A stretch of 64,000 bases of DNA from the NCBI RefSeq assembly GCF_003286415.2, contig NZ_CP043450.1, positions 6,882,001 through 6,946,000 on the forward strand. The letters run 5' to 3'. This DNA is from Mucilaginibacter rubeus. Its GTDB lineage: Bacteria; Bacteroidota; Bacteroidia; Sphingobacteriales; Sphingobacteriaceae. Below the pieces are notes generated by a model. That model had not been told where the DNA came from, did no database searches, and saw only the letters and a program-made list of their open reading frames with translations. The translations under genes and the position numbers were made by a program. This document shows positions 1 through 8,712 of the stretch, in pieces (position 1 is the first letter of the stretch; every line of letters starts with the position of its first letter).

Positions 1-636
1 GGCGGTGGCGGGATGCGGGTTATAAATGATACGGCTCGCGGTATTATCCTGCACAACCGTAGCCTATTATCCATTTATCAAAGTGTCGTCGCTGGTATAC
101 TCCCAGGATTAAGCGAAAACCGGCTGTCGGTTGAAGTTAGAGATCCCTCCAAACTTTCTTTTAGGGCATCTAAAGAAAACAAAACCACCTGGGAAAGTGC
201 AAACCTGTACAGCTATGAACTTATAGTTCCGCCAGATGAGATGGCTCATTTATATGACCGTATTCTGGAGGATATGAACAGGTACACCCCTTATAAAGCC
301 CAATTTGAAAAACGGAAAATACACTGCTGGATACTGGAAAGATCGGGCCATACCGACCTAATGCATACAAAGGGAGGCCAATATATTGATGCGCTAACCG
401 ACAAAGTTAATCCCAGGCTTAACAATGCCCCCCTGCTCAATTTATGTATATATCTGAATAAGATTAGTAATAACGCCGTAATCCTTGACGATACGGGATA
501 TCTCCGAAACGTCGATCTGCAATTTAAGGATAGTGTAGTGGATATGGCTGCTATGAAAAAAAATCTCAGGCGATACGGTTTAAAACTTTATGCAGCATAT
601 AGAAAAGTTGAAATGCTGAGCATTAAGGATAAATAA
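1..636 (+). CDS. DUF3738-domain protein, C-terminal part (5' end outside window)
   Basis: The reading frame is open to the left edge of the window: the codons before the first Met at 13 read GGGG with no stop. The visible 207 residues therefore probably begin inside a longer protein. The segment matches the DUF3738 (soil-associated, TIGR03435-like) pattern: an N-terminal 'G-x-R' strand, a middle 'YELIVPPDE' strand, then 'AVILDDTGY...VDLQF' and a C-terminal 'LRRYGLKLYAAYRKVEMLSIKD', which resembles the usual end of the family. In Bacteroidota this domain is often fused to TlpA-like thioredoxin proteins next to SusC/SusD pairs, and here it lies 40 bp before a susC-like gene. The TlpA part is not visible, so that fusion is an inference. 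Confidence 0.6.
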   Translation, partial: GGGGMRVINDTARGIILHNRSLLSIYQSVVAGILPGLSENRLSVEVRDPSKLSFRASKENKTTWESANLYSYELIVPPDEMAHLYDRILEDMNRYTPYKAQFEKRKIHCWILERSGHTDLMHTKGGQYIDALTDKVNPRLNNAPLLNLCIYLNKISNNAVILDDTGYLRNVDLQFKDSVVDMAAMKKNLRRYGLKLYAAYRKVEMLSIKDK

Positions 637-676
637 AGAGGAGGAAATCAAAACTCAAATTTTAACAAATTAACGT

Positions 677-3600
677 ATGAAACTAAAACTACTCATCATA
701 ATCATCTTAGGTATGTTCAGCCTGAATCTGTTCGGGCAGCAAAACACGAACGGCAAAATAATAAATCTGCAGACGGGAGAAGCCATTGGGGGTGCAACCA
801 TTAGATTAATAAAAAGCAAAATAGTAACGTCCAGCAGTGAGGATGGCTCGTTTAATTTTACTGCGGGAAGTTATCCTGATACTTTGGTTGTTAGTCATGT
901 GGGATACAAAACAACACATTTATTTTTGGCTGGCTATACACAGGCGCAGCATTTAATAATCAGGATAGTGCCCGGCACAACGGCATTACAAGAAGTCGTT
1001 GTTTCTACAGGATACCAGACTTTGCCAAAAGAAAGAGCAACAGGTTCATTTACTGTAGTAAATAATCAGAAGCTAAATGAACAGGTAAGTACCGATCTAC
1101 TGTCACGATTAGAGTCTGTTACCAATGGGCTTGTTTTTAACCGTACGACCAGTGCTACGCCTCAAATACAGATACGTGGTTTAAGTACGATCAATGGCCC
1201 AACTGCACCATTGATCGTGGTGGATAACTTTCCCTATGAAGGAGATATAACCAATATTAATCCTAATGATGTAGAAAGTGTGACCGTATTAAAAGATGCC
1301 GCCGCCGCATCCATTTGGGGGACGAGGGCCGGGAACGGCGTTATTGTCATCACCACCAAAAAAGCCAGGTTCAACCAACCACTTTCCGTTGATCTTAATG
1401 CGAACCTGACGTTTGGTAAAAAACCTGATTTATCCTATATCCGGCAAATGGCATCCAGTGACTATATCAATGTTGAACAGGCGCTTTTTAACAATGGTTT
1501 TTATGACAGCAGAATAACTGACCCATCACATCCCAGTTTAACACCTGTAGTAGAATTACTTTCAGCAGTACGCAACGGGACTATTTCAGCCACCAGGGCC
1601 AATGCACAGATCAATGCTTTAAGAAACAGCGATGTAAGGAATGATTTTAATAAGTATTTATATCAGCAAAGCACGAACCAGCAGTATGCGATCAGTTTAA
1701 AAGGAGGGTCTGCAACCCAGTCCTGGCTGTTTTCGAGTGGCTATGATAAAGATCTTAGTAACCTCGCAGCTGGCTACGACCGGGTGAATCTTCATTTCCT
1801 GGACTCTTTTAAGCCAATTAATAAGTTGCAGGTCAATACCGCCATATATTATACCCAAAGTACATCGACTGCCGGTAAGCCTGGCTTCGGCGATATTACT
1901 TCTTATAATGGCGCTTTGTATCCCTATGCAAAATTTGCGGATGTAAATGGCGATGCATTACCGGTGGCAAAAGATTATAGCTTATCCTATTTAGCTACGC
2001 TTCCATCGGCGCAGTTAGAGGATTGGAAATATTACCCGCTTACAGACTACCAGCAAATAAACAATAAGACCAATTTGCAGGACTTAACTGCTAATCTGTC
2101 TGCACAATACCAGTTGTTTAGCTTCCTGAATTTTAATATGCAATACCAGTACGAAAGACAGGATTCACATACCAATAATTTACAAGGCGCGGGTAGTTAT
2201 GCAGCAAGAAACCTGATCAATGAGTTTACACAGATTGATGCTTCAGGCAATGTTACGAACATTGTGCCCGTAGGCGGTATTTTAAACCTTTCAGACCAGT
2301 TGATAGAGTCACAAAATTTACGCGGACAGTTCAACCTGAATAAAGGCTGGGGCAAAAACGAGGTCAATGCGATAGCAGGATCGGAAATAAGACAGGTGAA
2401 CACGACCGGGAACGCGAACAGTTTATATGGTTACGATCCGAGCACCCTCACCTTTGGCAATGTTGATTTAACCAATACGTACCCAACTTATGTGACCGGA
2501 TCATCCCTGTTTATACCGGACAACAAAAGTTTAACCGATACCAGGAACCGTTTTGTTTCCTTATTTGCCAACGCTGCCTATACTTATGATCGTAAATATA
2601 CTTTCTCTGCCAGCGCACGGAGGGACGCGTCCAACTTGTTCGGGGTAAATACCAATAATAAATGGAACCCGTTGGCGTCTGCCGGCCTTGCCTGGGATAT
2701 TTCTAAGGAAGGTTTTTATAAAGTAGGGTTTTTACCATACCTAAAACTCCGGGCCACTTATGGACTTAGCGGTAATGTAGATTTATCCAGAACAGCGGTA
2801 ACTACGATCAGCTACCAGGGAAATTCACCTTATACACAAACGCCGTATGCGGTATATAATACCTATGCCAATCCTGACCTGAAATGGGAAACGGTAAGGA
2901 TGTTAAACCTGGCCATTGATTTCAGTGCATTGAATAACAGACTATCAGGAAGCATAGAATATTATCATAAGAACGCTAAAGACCTTTTCGGCCTCGCGCC
3001 ACTGGATTATACAAGTGGCATAGATTACTATATTGTTAAAAATGTAGCGGCAATGAAAGGTAATGGTATTGATATTACCCTAAACAGCATCAATACTATG
3101 GGTAAACTAAAGTGGACAACAGCGGTCAATTTCAGTTTGTATAAAGATCAGATCACCGCCTATTATCTGGGAGATCAAACAGGATATGCCTATGTAGGCA
3201 GTTCACCGGTCATTTCAGGAATTGTAGGAAAACCTGTTTACTCTGTTCTGTCTTTTAAATCTGCGGGGCTTGATCCATTGAACGGAAATCCGCGTGGCTA
3301 CGTAAACGGGCAGGTCAGTGAAGATTATAACACGATTTATTATAATAGCCAGTTGTCTGATCTGAAATACAGCGGGTCAGCTTTACCCACAAAATTCGGA
3401 TCAGTAGCCAACACATTTACTTATAAAAATTTATCCCTGACCGTAGCAGCCACTTATAAACTGGGATATTATTTCAGAAAGACCTCTGTTGACTATGGGC
3501 TTCTTTTCAATAATGGTCAGGGTAATGCTGATTTTGCCCTGCGCTGGCAGAAACCAGGGGATGAACTGCATACCTATGTGCCATCGATGGTCTATCCTGA

Positions 3601-3874
3601 TATTCCTGCACGGGATGCTTTCTATGGCGGCTCCGAAAGTTTGGTAGAAAAGGGCGATCATGTGAGGTTGCAATATATCACCCTCGGTTATGAATTTAAC
3701 CGGAAAACGATGCCCCGGCTACCTGTTAAGACTCTGCAATTATACACCAATATCAATAACCTGGGAATTATCTGGCGGGCGAATAAAGACCATATTGATC
3801 CTGATTACTACTATAGCGGCAATACGTTAAAACCTCCGCTTACGATAGCGTTTGGTTTAAGAACCTCATTTTAA
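677..3874 (+). CDS. SusC/RagA-type TonB-linked outer-membrane transporter
   Basis: A 1065-residue outer-membrane protein with the standard SusC layout. Residues 1-20 form a signal peptide. About 24-105 form a carboxypeptidase-regulatory-like beta-sandwich ('GEAIGGATIRL', 'VSHVGYKT'). About 105-235 form the TonB plug, with the family signatures 'LQEVVVSTGY', 'IQIRGLSTI' and 'VLKDAAAASIWGTRAGNGVIVITTKK'. The rest is a long beta-barrel ending in an aromatic residue (LRTSF). It is expected to pair with the SusD-like lipoprotein encoded 36 bp downstream and to import a large ligand using TonB energy. No glycoside hydrolase or protease neighbour shows the substrate. Length and motifs are complete and no frame break is seen. 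Confidence 0.95.
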   Translation: MKLKLLIIIILGMFSLNLFGQQNTNGKIINLQTGEAIGGATIRLIKSKIVTSSSEDGSFNFTAGSYPDTLVVSHVGYKTTHLFLAGYTQAQHLIIRIVPGTTALQEVVVSTGYQTLPKERATGSFTVVNNQKLNEQVSTDLLSRLESVTNGLVFNRTTSATPQIQIRGLSTINGPTAPLIVVDNFPYEGDITNINPNDVESVTVLKDAAAASIWGTRAGNGVIVITTKKARFNQPLSVDLNANLTFGKKPDLSYIRQMASSDYINVEQALFNNGFYDSRITDPSHPSLTPVVELLSAVRNGTISATRANAQINALRNSDVRNDFNKYLYQQSTNQQYAISLKGGSATQSWLFSSGYDKDLSNLAAGYDRVNLHFLDSFKPINKLQVNTAIYYTQSTSTAGKPGFGDITSYNGALYPYAKFADVNGDALPVAKDYSLSYLATLPSAQLEDWKYYPLTDYQQINNKTNLQDLTANLSAQYQLFSFLNFNMQYQYERQDSHTNNLQGAGSYAARNLINEFTQIDASGNVTNIVPVGGILNLSDQLIESQNLRGQFNLNKGWGKNEVNAIAGSEIRQVNTTGNANSLYGYDPSTLTFGNVDLTNTYPTYVTGSSLFIPDNKSLTDTRNRFVSLFANAAYTYDRKYTFSASARRDASNLFGVNTNNKWNPLASAGLAWDISKEGFYKVGFLPYLKLRATYGLSGNVDLSRTAVTTISYQGNSPYTQTPYAVYNTYANPDLKWETVRMLNLAIDFSALNNRLSGSIEYYHKNAKDLFGLAPLDYTSGIDYYIVKNVAAMKGNGIDITLNSINTMGKLKWTTAVNFSLYKDQITAYYLGDQTGYAYVGSSPVISGIVGKPVYSVLSFKSAGLDPLNGNPRGYVNGQVSEDYNTIYYNSQLSDLKYSGSALPTKFGSVANTFTYKNLSLTVAATYKLGYYFRKTSVDYGLLFNNGQGNADFALRWQKPGDELHTYVPSMVYPDIPARDAFYGGSESLVEKGDHVRLQYITLGYEFNRKTMPRLPVKTLQLYTNINNLGIIWRANKDHIDPDYYYSGNTLKPPLTIAFGLRTSF

Positions 3875-3910
3875 TTTACCGTATGCTTAATTCCAAGACA
3901 ATTAAAAATC

Positions 3911-5269
3911 ATGAAAAAATTCAATCCCATCATTATACTGCTCTTTCTTTGTATTATAGTTTCCGGCTGCAAGAAGTTTCTTGACGAAAAACCGGATGCC
4001 AAACTTGCGGTGCCGACAAGCCTTGTTGATTTTCAGGCATTACTGGATAGTTACCCGGCCATTAATAATTTCGATCCGGGATCTGGAGAAATATCAGCCG
4101 ACAATTATTACCTCACGGACGCGGTTTACCTGGCCCTCCCACAGGAAACTTCCAGAAGAATGTACACATGGCAAAAAGACAATCTGTTTTTACCACAAAG
4201 TAATGATTGGTTTTATTCCTACAGGCCGGTATTCACGTCAAACACGGTTTTGGAAGGATTGCACAAGATAACCCTGACTGCAGGAAATCACAATGATTAC
4301 AATAATGTAAAAGGACAGGCCCTTTTCGTGCGGGGGAAAGCATTTCTTCAGATCGCTGGCTTGTGGACTTCTGCCTATGATGCAAGCACAGCGACTACTC
4401 AGCTGGGTATTCCCATCAGACTAACGTCTGATTTTAATGAGGCTTCGGTCAGAAGTAACCTGCAAGAGACCTACAACCAAATCATCACCGATCTTTCTTC
4501 CGCAGCTGCCTTGTTACCCATAACACCTTTGCAGGTGATGCGGTCATCAAAACCTGCCGCGTATGGCCTATTAGCCAGGACTTATCTTAATATGAGGCAA
4601 TATGACAAAGCGGGGCTTTATGCAGATTCCTGCCTGCAATTAAATCATGCTTTATTGGACTATAACACCCTAAATACTGCTGCAAACTATCCGATAGCAC
4701 AATTTAATATGGAAGTGATCCATGAAAATAAAATTCCTGTTCCCGCACCATTGAGTAATTCAAGAGCAAAGATAGATTCTGCACTTTACCGTTCTTATAT
4801 GGCAAATGATCTGCGTAAAACGATCTTCTTTAAAGCAAGTACTGGCGGAACTTACGCTTTCAAAGGTAGCTATGAAGGAGGAGGTAACTTATTCGGGGGG
4901 ATAGCAACCGATGAAGTTTATTTGATCAGGGCAGAATGTTTTGCAAGAGCGGGGAAACTGACCGAAGCCGCAGATGATCTGAACATATTATTAAAAAACA
5001 GGTTTAAAACGGGAACCTTTGTGCCGATTAGTGCTTCAGATCAAACTATTTTGCTGACGGCCATACTGAACGAACGGAGAAAGGAGCTATTAATGAGGGG
5101 GTTGCGGTGGATGGACCTAAAAAGGTTAAATAAGGAGGGGGCTAATATTACTTTAACGCGAAAGGTAAACGGACAAACTTATACTTTATTCCCGAATGAT
5201 TTGCGATACGCATTACCCATACCTGATGACATTATTCAGTTAACCGGAATGCAGCAGAATCCTAAGTAA
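3911..5269 (+). CDS. SusD/RagB-type surface lipoprotein
   Basis: A 452-residue partner of the preceding SusC-like transporter. The N terminus is a lipoprotein signal with lipobox 'IVSGC' (Cys20), followed by 'KKFLDEKPD', a typical SusD start. The helical TPR-like body carries 'LLARTYLNMRQYDKAGLYADSCL' and the C-terminal RagB/SusD signature 'NERRKELLMRGLRWMDLKRL'. It probably acts at the cell surface, capping the SusC barrel and binding the ligand. It is slightly shorter than the typical family length of about 500 residues but looks complete. It shares an operon with the susC-like gene and ends at an intrinsic terminator. The ligand cannot be told from sequence. Confidence 0.93.
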   Translation: MKKFNPIIILLFLCIIVSGCKKFLDEKPDAKLAVPTSLVDFQALLDSYPAINNFDPGSGEISADNYYLTDAVYLALPQETSRRMYTWQKDNLFLPQSNDWFYSYRPVFTSNTVLEGLHKITLTAGNHNDYNNVKGQALFVRGKAFLQIAGLWTSAYDASTATTQLGIPIRLTSDFNEASVRSNLQETYNQIITDLSSAAALLPITPLQVMRSSKPAAYGLLARTYLNMRQYDKAGLYADSCLQLNHALLDYNTLNTAANYPIAQFNMEVIHENKIPVPAPLSNSRAKIDSALYRSYMANDLRKTIFFKASTGGTYAFKGSYEGGGNLFGGIATDEVYLIRAECFARAGKLTEAADDLNILLKNRFKTGTFVPISASDQTILLTAILNERRKELLMRGLRWMDLKRLNKEGANITLTRKVNGQTYTLFPNDLRYALPIPDDIIQLTGMQQNPK

Positions 5270-5309
5270 AAGGAAGGCAGTGCTGATTTGCATTGCCGTT
5301 CCTTTTTTT
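5268..5309 (+). terminator. Intrinsic terminator of the susCD operon
   Basis: A hairpin starts at the susD stop codon. AAGGAAGGCAGTGC pairs imperfectly with GCATTGCCGTTCCTT across a short loop, and a run of seven T follows. Position and T-run fit termination of the plus-strand operon. Confidence 0.7.
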
Positions 5310-5315
5310 GTTTGG

Positions 5316-5639
5316 TTAATCCTTTGTAGATATGGCCTGATCCCTGATCTGGGTGTCAGTGCGGGCATTTAACCAGGTTTGCAGATCTCCTGTTACGCTT
5401 ACCACACAAGGCAAGGCTGTTCCGTCACAAGATGGCCCTGAGCCGCTGACAACGGAATAATTTGATGCGGTTTTATCCTGGGACAGCGTGGTGCCATTGA
5501 ATTGGTATTGAACCGGTGGCAGAACTTTGATCTTATGATCTGGTGCTTTCATCGCAATTGCTGCGCCTACACCTAATACAATTGTAAACATGGCCACTAT
5601 AGCCATAACTTTGTTTTTGAACAGTTTGGTGTTCATCAT
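5316..5639 (-). CDS. Small secreted DUF6520-like protein
   Basis: A small protein of about 108 residues. I chose one of the two adjacent ATG codons (5639 or 5636) because the sequence then begins 'MNTKLFKNKVMAIVAMFTIV', a normal signal peptide or membrane anchor; the upstream ATG at 5675 would add 12 residues before it. After the signal come a short mature region with 'VQYQFNG', two cysteines in 'GPSCDGTALPCVVSVTG' (a probable disulfide) and a polar tail. The layout resembles the small DUF6520 family of Bacteroidota, whose function is unknown. The gene stands alone and converges with the susCD operon. Confidence 0.55.
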   Translation of the reverse strand: MMNTKLFKNKVMAIVAMFTIVLGVGAAIAMKAPDHKIKVLPPVQYQFNGTTLSQDKTASNYSVVSGSGPSCDGTALPCVVSVTGDLQTWLNARTDTQIRDQAISTKD

Positions 5640-5675
5640 GATTGAACTTTTTATAATAGCAAAAAAGGGCTCCAA

Positions 5676-6118
5676 AAACTTTATATTTATAATTCGATTA
5701 ATTCGGTTGCTCGTGAGGTGAGCCGCCCCGAAAAGGCTCGTCTGATGTGGCGGGTCTTTTCATGTATTACACGTTGCTGGTGCTACCCGGAAACAATGCA
5801 AACTTGCGGTTATGAATCGGACGGTCAAGGAATCTATTAGAAGAGCATGTGTAGTTAGATATTGATCGGATATTTACAATATCGTATCGTAAATATGACT
5901 TTATACAACAGAGGATAAAACGGATTGTATAAGTTGCGAAAACAACAGGTATTATCAATCCGCGATTGACCCAGCCCTTTATAAATATTAAGTTTCTCAT
6001 AGGTTAAATAAGTAGTATAAAGCTACAACTGAATATTCTTATACGGAGTAAACCTCAGTTCAGAAATCAATTACCTTTTGTTCAGAAATGGGTTATTAAA
6101 TGATAAGCTGCTTCCAAG
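5676..6118. other. Intergenic region, no convincing gene
   Basis: This 443-bp AT-rich stretch carries the divergent upstream region of the DUF6520-like gene. A GC-rich patch at about 5715-5760 contains GAGCC/GGCTC and CCGCC/GGCGG complementary segments and ends in GTCTTTT, so a structured leader or small RNA is possible. A 77-codon minus-strand frame at 5767-6000 has no recognisable protein character. Confidence 0.4.
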
Positions 6119-6730
6119 TTATGGGTGGCCATTGTCCTTGATGAGACGACTGAGCGATTGTGGAGTAATACCGAGATAAGACGCAATGATCTCCTTTGAA
6201 ATTTTTTGTTCGATTTTAGGGTGTTTTTGAAGTAAGTCCAAATATCTTTCCCAAGCTGAAAGACTAATCAGATCATGAGTTCTTTTTGTGTGATACGAAA
6301 CATATTGCAGCATTAGACATCTGATAAATATTTCGGCATACGGAAACGCATCAATAAGGTCTGACAGTTGTTGCCTCGATATAGACAATAATCTGCTGCC
6401 AGGCATCACCTCAATATATAATTGGGATGGAGTGCGTTTTAAAAAGCTTTGAGGTTCTGTAATAATGGTTTGCTCATCCCATAAGCAGATAGTGTACTCT
6501 TTCTCCTTTAGTTCATCGTCATAATAACCCCTTGCCATCCCATTTTCGACAAAATAGAGGTGATCAGCTATCTGGCCTGGATTTAACAAAAGCTGACGAT
6601 GGGTATGATGGCTAAAACCAATTTTTGAATTGATATAATTTATTAACTCTTTGCGATTTGCCTCATTTGTCAGTTCTTTCGGAAGCGGATTCATGCTGAA
6701 AAGCACGTCAAATAAACGATGTGTCTGCAT
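6119..6730 (-). CDS. Crp/Fnr-family transcriptional regulator
   Basis: A 203-residue cytoplasmic regulator. About residues 25-125 form a cyclic-nucleotide-binding-like beta-roll ('LLNPGQIADHLYFVENGMARGYY', 'TEPQSFLKRTPSQLYIEVMPGSRLLSI'), followed by the dimer helix. About residues 165-200 form a short helix-turn-helix ('ISKEIIASYLGITPQSLSRLIKD'). The classical cAMP-binding Arg-Ser pair is not evident, so the effector is unknown; Bacteroidota have many such single-gene regulators. A -7-like element lies upstream at 6786-6793. Targets cannot be deduced, though divergent or neighbouring genes are the usual first guess. Confidence 0.85.
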   Translation of the reverse strand: MQTHRLFDVLFSMNPLPKELTNEANRKELINYINSKIGFSHHTHRQLLLNPGQIADHLYFVENGMARGYYDDELKEKEYTICLWDEQTIITEPQSFLKRTPSQLYIEVMPGSRLLSISRQQLSDLIDAFPYAEIFIRCLMLQYVSYHTKRTHDLISLSAWERYLDLLQKHPKIEQKISKEIIASYLGITPQSLSRLIKDNGHP

Positions 6731-6785
6731 AGGAATATTCTAGAAGGTGGAACTTGCAGGAGATCTTAACTCCTATAATCTGGGT

Positions 6786-6793
6786 CAAATTTA
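6786..6793 (-). promoter_or_regulatory. Possible -7 promoter element for the Crp/Fnr gene
   Basis: On the minus strand this reads TAAATTTG, an exact match to the Bacteroidota -7 consensus TAnnTTTG. It lies about 56 bp before the gene start. No TTTG at the ideal 19-20 bp upstream spacing was found, so support is partial. Confidence 0.3.
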
Positions 6794-6879
6794 CCGTGCC
6801 GGCGAGGTGATCTAAATACTCAAATCAGGGATATGGTATTACTAAATAGGGGTATATTTAATGACAAACGAGCGCAAAG

Positions 6880-7812
6880 TTATTGTTCGCGACGATTCTG
6901 CAGTTTATGAATTAACGCCGCCCTGTTATTTACTAAGGCTTTTCTGAAGATATTTTGAATGTGCTTTTTAACGGTTTCACTTGAAATAAACATGCTATCG
7001 GCGATTTCGCTATTTTTCATTCCTTTATACAATTTCTGAACGATTAGGATCTCTGTTCTTGTTAAACTGTAATGCAAGCAACTAGCCAGGAATTCTTCCG
7101 GGCTGATACCATCAATGGCCGATTCATTAAGTTTCCGATTAAACTCCTGTCTTGCATTGGTGACAGATTTAGCCAAATAAAGAACTGTGATTATGATGAT
7201 TCCCGTATTCGTGCAAAGCACTTCTATTAACTGACTTTCTTCTACCAGGCCGAAGAGTGCTAATGCTAACCAGGGAGTAACCGCACAGTACATCGATACT
7301 TCCTCCAGGTATTCGTTCTTATTACGATTTACCTCATGCTTATGCCGAATCGCCGTAAACATAACCCAAAGCAAAACAATCGCATAAATAAAGGGTACAA
7401 TCATCCCAAAACGGATATCTACATTTAACTTGCCATTTATCGCATAGACAATGACAAAGAATATAAGATAGGGAAGCATCAGGAACAATGGTACTCCGAA
7501 CAGTGCGTGCCAACGCAATTCTTTCAGTTCAAATCCTCTATAAAAATAATATGGGAAATAAGAAGCCATAAGAAAACCAGTGCCGTAGGCAATCATTTCC
7601 TGGATGTTAATGGGGATATTAATTTTTGGATCAGGAAAGAGGCCGCCGGTGATATTGTATAACAGCATTAAAAACAGCAATAACAAATATCGGCCACGAT
7701 TTTTATCTCCCGGCCAATAAAAGTAACTTGCCAACTGGAAAATGAACATCAAGATTTCAAGTCCAATGAATATAGCGGTTACGATATGAATTTGAGTTCC
7801 GAATACCAGCAT
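6880..7812 (-). CDS. Membrane-anchored LuxR-type transcriptional regulator
   Basis: A 310-residue protein with six or seven predicted membrane helices in residues 8-225 (for example 'IFIGLEILMFIFQLASYFYW', 'MIVPFIYAIVLLWVMFTAI'). A C-terminal LuxR/GerE helix-turn-helix follows at about 245-305 ('LTRTEILIVQKLYKGMKNSEIADSMFISSETVKKHIQNIFRK'). It probably senses a membrane or periplasmic signal and binds DNA from the inner face of the membrane. Its start is 4 bp from the end of the acetyltransferase gene, so the two are likely co-transcribed. The ligand and targets are unknown. Confidence 0.85.
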   Translation of the reverse strand: MLVFGTQIHIVTAIFIGLEILMFIFQLASYFYWPGDKNRGRYLLLLFLMLLYNITGGLFPDPKINIPINIQEMIAYGTGFLMASYFPYYFYRGFELKELRWHALFGVPLFLMLPYLIFFVIVYAINGKLNVDIRFGMIVPFIYAIVLLWVMFTAIRHKHEVNRNKNEYLEEVSMYCAVTPWLALALFGLVEESQLIEVLCTNTGIIIITVLYLAKSVTNARQEFNRKLNESAIDGISPEEFLASCLHYSLTRTEILIVQKLYKGMKNSEIADSMFISSETVKKHIQNIFRKALVNNRAALIHKLQNRREQ

Positions 7813-7816
7813 AATA

Positions 7817-8395
7817 TTACTTATCTGGCTCCCGTTTCAAAAAGAATAGGGTATACCCCAATTCCAATTGATTATAGGTGTGAAAACCAAGTACTTCATA
7901 CCAGGGTATGTTCCTTAAAGTGGAAGTTTCCAGATATACCGGTAGATGTTTTCGGTTTGATTCAGCAATGATCTCTTTCATTAATTTGCTGCCGATGCCT
8001 TTGTGCTGAAATTCCGGATCAACACCAATAAACCATAGATAGGCTATATTTTCTCTGGGTTGCAATTTTTTGATTTTTTCCTCACGCTTTAATGCTTTGC
8101 TTATCCCGCTCAGGCCTACGGCTTGAACAATCAGCCTTATATCAAGCCATATTGACTTTAGCGTGGTACGTTTTTGTTGCGGATACAATATTAATGCACA
8201 GGCATTTTTATCATCAGATAACCATACTTCGCCAAATAACGAACATATCTCATAAGAGTAATCCATTAATGCTTGTATACGTCGCGCTCTTTTCTCATCC
8301 TTTCTGATGATGAAATTTACACTCTGGTTATCTTCAAATGAACTAATTAACACCTTTATCACCGTTGTTTTGTCAACAACTTCAGCCTTGATCAT
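7817..8395 (-). CDS. GNAT-family N-acetyltransferase
   Basis: A 192-residue cytoplasmic protein with the GNAT acetyl-CoA-binding motif A at about residues 118-140 ('LWFIGVDPEFQHKGIGSKLMKEI', where Q-x-x-G-x-G is the pyrophosphate loop). A later strand 'PVYLETSTLRNIPWYEVLGFHTYNQLELG' is the typical end of the fold. The substrate is not predictable. It is the first gene of a likely two-gene minus-strand unit with the membrane LuxR regulator. Confidence 0.85.
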   Translation of the reverse strand: MIKAEVVDKTTVIKVLISSFEDNQSVNFIIRKDEKRARRIQALMDYSYEICSLFGEVWLSDDKNACALILYPQQKRTTLKSIWLDIRLIVQAVGLSGISKALKREEKIKKLQPRENIAYLWFIGVDPEFQHKGIGSKLMKEIIAESNRKHLPVYLETSTLRNIPWYEVLGFHTYNQLELGYTLFFLKREPDK

Positions 8396-8712
8396 AGTTA
8401 GATAAATAAAGTAAATAGCAGCATTCTACTTCACATCTCAATTTATCTGTACCTGTATAAAATAACTTGCTACGAATATTTTTCAACAATGCGATAAGTC
8501 GAGGTGAATAAAACCGGATAAAATTAACTATTGTTTAATTATCGTTTACCAATTGGTAAGGTCAGTATCTCCCGAATATTTAGCTGTCTGTCCCGAAAAA
8601 GCCCTATTGTATAGAAAATGGTCAGTAAGAGCAGCTAACAATCATTCTTTTGAAGAAATAAAACGCATCAGGTTCAAAGCGAACTACCGCTACTATTTGA
8701 TAAGAATGTACC
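8396..8712. other. Divergent intergenic region before the LanB gene
   Basis: A 317-bp AT-rich region that probably carries the promoters of the acetyltransferase gene (minus) and of the lantibiotic dehydratase gene (plus). I see no precursor-like peptide here. A TTG-started frame from 8553 overlaps the dehydratase start but shows no leader/core organisation. Confidence 0.4.

Noticed and set aside
677..5269. A polysaccharide utilisation locus
   Set aside because: Only the SusC/SusD pair is present; no glycoside hydrolase, lyase or sensor gene lies beside it in the window, so a carbohydrate role cannot be claimed.
5767..6000. 77-codon minus-strand frame
   Set aside because: Composition is not protein-like (AT-rich noise with scattered Cys/Ser/Asn) and it has no ribosome-binding or family signal.
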